The notes below the pieces were generated by a model. That model worked only from the letters and a program-made list of their open reading frames with translations. It was not told the DNA's origin and searched no databases. A DNA stretch of 39,495 bases, from contig JAXDIE010000059.1 of the NCBI GenBank assembly GCA_034664165.1, forward strand, positions 1-39,495, in the 5' to 3' direction. Below, one piece after another: positions 38,531 through 39,495 of the stretch. A program made the position numbers and the translations under genes. How positions within the stretch are numbered: the stretch's first letter is position 1; the number at the start of each line of letters is the position of its first letter. The DNA is from JACCVG01 sp034664165 (lineage in GTDB: Bacteria > Actinomycetota > Thermoleophilia > Solirubrobacterales > Thermoleophilaceae).

Positions 38531-38968
38531 TCAGCCTTTCGGGTGATGGGAGATGAGCGCCGTCGCGCCCTCGATCTTCGAAACTTGGACGCGGGTGCCC
38601 GGGTCAAACGACGCACTTTCGTCCTCGGCGCGTGCCGTCCACTCCTCGCCGCCGATCTTGACCCGGCCGCCGTCACGATCCACGCGCTGCAGAACCAGGG
38701 CCTCCGTTCCGACCAGCCGGGCCGCCCCGGTCCTGGAGTGCTCGGGCACGCTGAGGTGCTTCTTGGCTATCGGGCGCACGATCAGCAGCGACGCGATCGA
38801 GCCGACGATGAACACGCCGAACTGGATCTCGGCGCCGAGGCCCAGCGCCGCCGCGATGGCAGCCAGAGCCGCGGCCAGGCCAATCGGCGCCAGGAAGAAG
38901 CCCATGGTGAGCACCTCGCCGGCCATGAGGACCGCCGCGACGATCACCCATATGACCCAGGCAGACAT
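38531..38968 (-). CDS. NfeD-like membrane protein
   Basis: ATG 38968 gives 145 residues; a TTG at 38992 overlaps the ftsY stop (TTGA) and is an alternative. The first 70 residues hold two or three hydrophobic helices (MSAWVIWVIVAAVLMAGEVLTMGFF, APIGLAAALAAIAAALG, FGVFIVGSIASLLIV). The C-terminal 65 residues are an OB-fold-like NfeD domain (TGAARLVGTEALVLQRVD, GGRVKIGGEEWTARAED, GTRVQVSKIEGATALI). NfeD proteins work with SPFH partners, here encoded directly downstream. TACAGT 7 bases before the ATG may start a separate leaderless transcript. Confidence 0.88.
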   Translation of the reverse strand: MSAWVIWVIVAAVLMAGEVLTMGFFLAPIGLAAALAAIAAALGLGAEIQFGVFIVGSIASLLIVRPIAKKHLSVPEHSRTGAARLVGTEALVLQRVDRDGGRVKIGGEEWTARAEDESASFDPGTRVQVSKIEGATALISHHPKG

Positions 38969-38975
38969 GGGAGTA

Positions 38976-38981
38976 ACTGTA
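38976..38981 (-). promoter_or_regulatory. -10-like TACAGT before nfeD-like gene
   Basis: On the minus strand TACAGT is 7 bases before ATG 38968, next to the ftsY stop codon. It suggests an internal leaderless promoter for the NfeD-SPFH pair. Confidence 0.35.
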
Positions 38982-38988
38982 GAGCGAA

Positions 38989-39495
38989 TCAACCCTCGAG
39001 GATCGCCCTGGCGAAGTCCCCTGCATCGAAGGGGCGCAGGTCGTCCAGCTGCTCGCCGATCCCGATGAGCTTGACCGGGACCTGCAGCTCGGACGCGACC
39101 GCCACGGCGATGCCGCCGCGCGCAGTGCCATCGAGCTTGGTCAGGACCACGCCTGTCACGTCGACGGCCTCGCGGAACAGCTGTGCCTGCCGGAGCCCGT
39201 TCTGACCCGTGGTCGCGTCGATGGTGAGCAGCGTCTCGTGGGGCGCGCCCGGCATGCGGCCTTCGACCACCTTGCGGATCTTGCGGAGCTCGTCCATCAG
39301 GTGCTGTTGGGTGTGCAGCCGCCCGGCGGTGTCGAGGATCACCACGTCGTGCCCGCGGGCAGTGGCGGCCTCCATCGCGTCGAATGCCACCGCCCCCGGG
39401 TCAGAGCCCTGCTCGGCCTTGACCAGGTCGGCGCCGGACCGCTCCGCCCATTCCGCCAGCTGCTCCACCGCTGCGGCGCGGTAGGTGTCGCCGGC
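38989..39495 (-). CDS. ftsY: Signal recognition particle receptor FtsY (partial, 3' part)
   Basis: The 5' end lies beyond the window; 168 residues are visible. They start at AGDTYRAAAVEQL of the G domain, with DPGAVAFDAMEAA, the G3 motif DTAGRLHTQQHLMDEL, TLLTIDATTGQNGL, the G4 TKLDGTARGG and the end GIGEQLDDLRPFDAGDFARAIL. FtsY docks the Ffh-ribosome complex at the membrane. The P-loop and the acidic N-terminal A domain are outside the window. The NfeD and SPFH genes separate it from ffh. Confidence 0.95.
   Translation of the reverse strand, partial: AGDTYRAAAVEQLAEWAERSGADLVKAEQGSDPGAVAFDAMEAATARGHDVVILDTAGRLHTQQHLMDELRKIRKVVEGRMPGAPHETLLTIDATTGQNGLRQAQLFREAVDVTGVVLTKLDGTARGGIAVAVASELQVPVKLIGIGEQLDDLRPFDAGDFARAILEG

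Overview
The window is GC-rich, gene-dense bacterial chromosome from an actinobacterium. The class Thermoleophilia (Solirubrobacterales-like) is the best guess. The main reason is the membrane-anchored beta-helix protein at 1991-3718: its N-terminus (a YVRQHHLALLAIFLAVGGT-type helix followed by SVKDNSL / GNDILDDSL linkers) is a surface-protein head I associate with that class. Other pointers are the sporulation/motility-type sigma factor, the deazaflavin-dependent reductase family protein, the Rpf-like domain, and the gene order ftsY-ffh-rpsP-khpA-trmD-rplS-lepB-rnhB-yraN-comM-dprA. This is a taxonomic inference from families and synteny; no rRNA is present. No CRISPR array, insertion sequence or prophage is visible, and no gap between genes exceeds about 140 bases.

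Layout. 1-5012: the end of an Rpf-like gene, a metallo-beta-lactamase-fold hydrolase coupled to a lipoprotein gene, tRNA-Val, a beta-helix surface protein and a divergent secreted glycoside hydrolase. 5054-8179: a four-gene polar amino acid ABC importer (ATPase, binding lipoprotein, two permeases). 8189-11226: tRNA-Cys, a MarR regulator with its coupled 14-helix drug exporter, a DDN-family reductase, and tRNA-Gly followed within 3 bases by a SnoaL-like gene. 11230-13337: an ECF sigma factor carrying its own zinc-finger, membrane anchor and His/Ser/Gly-rich tail, and a secreted protein of three cysteine-containing repeats. 13408-16420: fdhD and a divergent FdhF/YdeP-type molybdoenzyme. 16417-22617: RNase HI coupled to a zinc-ribbon protein, an EF-G-like GTPase with altered G motifs, a FliA/WhiG sigma factor, XerC-type recombinase and L,D-transpeptidase. 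22690-29921: epimerase and acyltransferase pair, HAD phosphatase, alpha/beta hydrolase, ilvD, two small unknown genes and thiD. 29982-39495: dprA, comM, an inverted yraN, rnhB, lepB, rplS, trmD, khpA, rpsP, ffh, an SPFH/NfeD pair and the 3' part of ftsY.

How it fits together. The right-hand third is a core block for ribosome assembly, protein targeting and DNA uptake, read almost entirely on the minus strand. Genes are packed with ATGA, GTGA and TTGA stop/start overlaps, and several convergent pairs are only 3-13 bases apart or overlap. A recurring signal is a TANNNT or GATANT -10-like hexamer 6-8 bases before the start codon (ABC operon, ddn-like gene, ECF sigma, fdhD, zinc-ribbon gene, thiD, comM, yraN, probably nfeD), which suggests that leaderless transcripts are common here. 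The points most worth a second look are this pattern, the self-contained sigma/anti-sigma protein with a His-rich outer tail, the EF-G-like protein with replaced catalytic residues, the inverted yraN overlapping rnhB, the absence of rimM between khpA and trmD, and the tRNA genes fused closely to protein genes.
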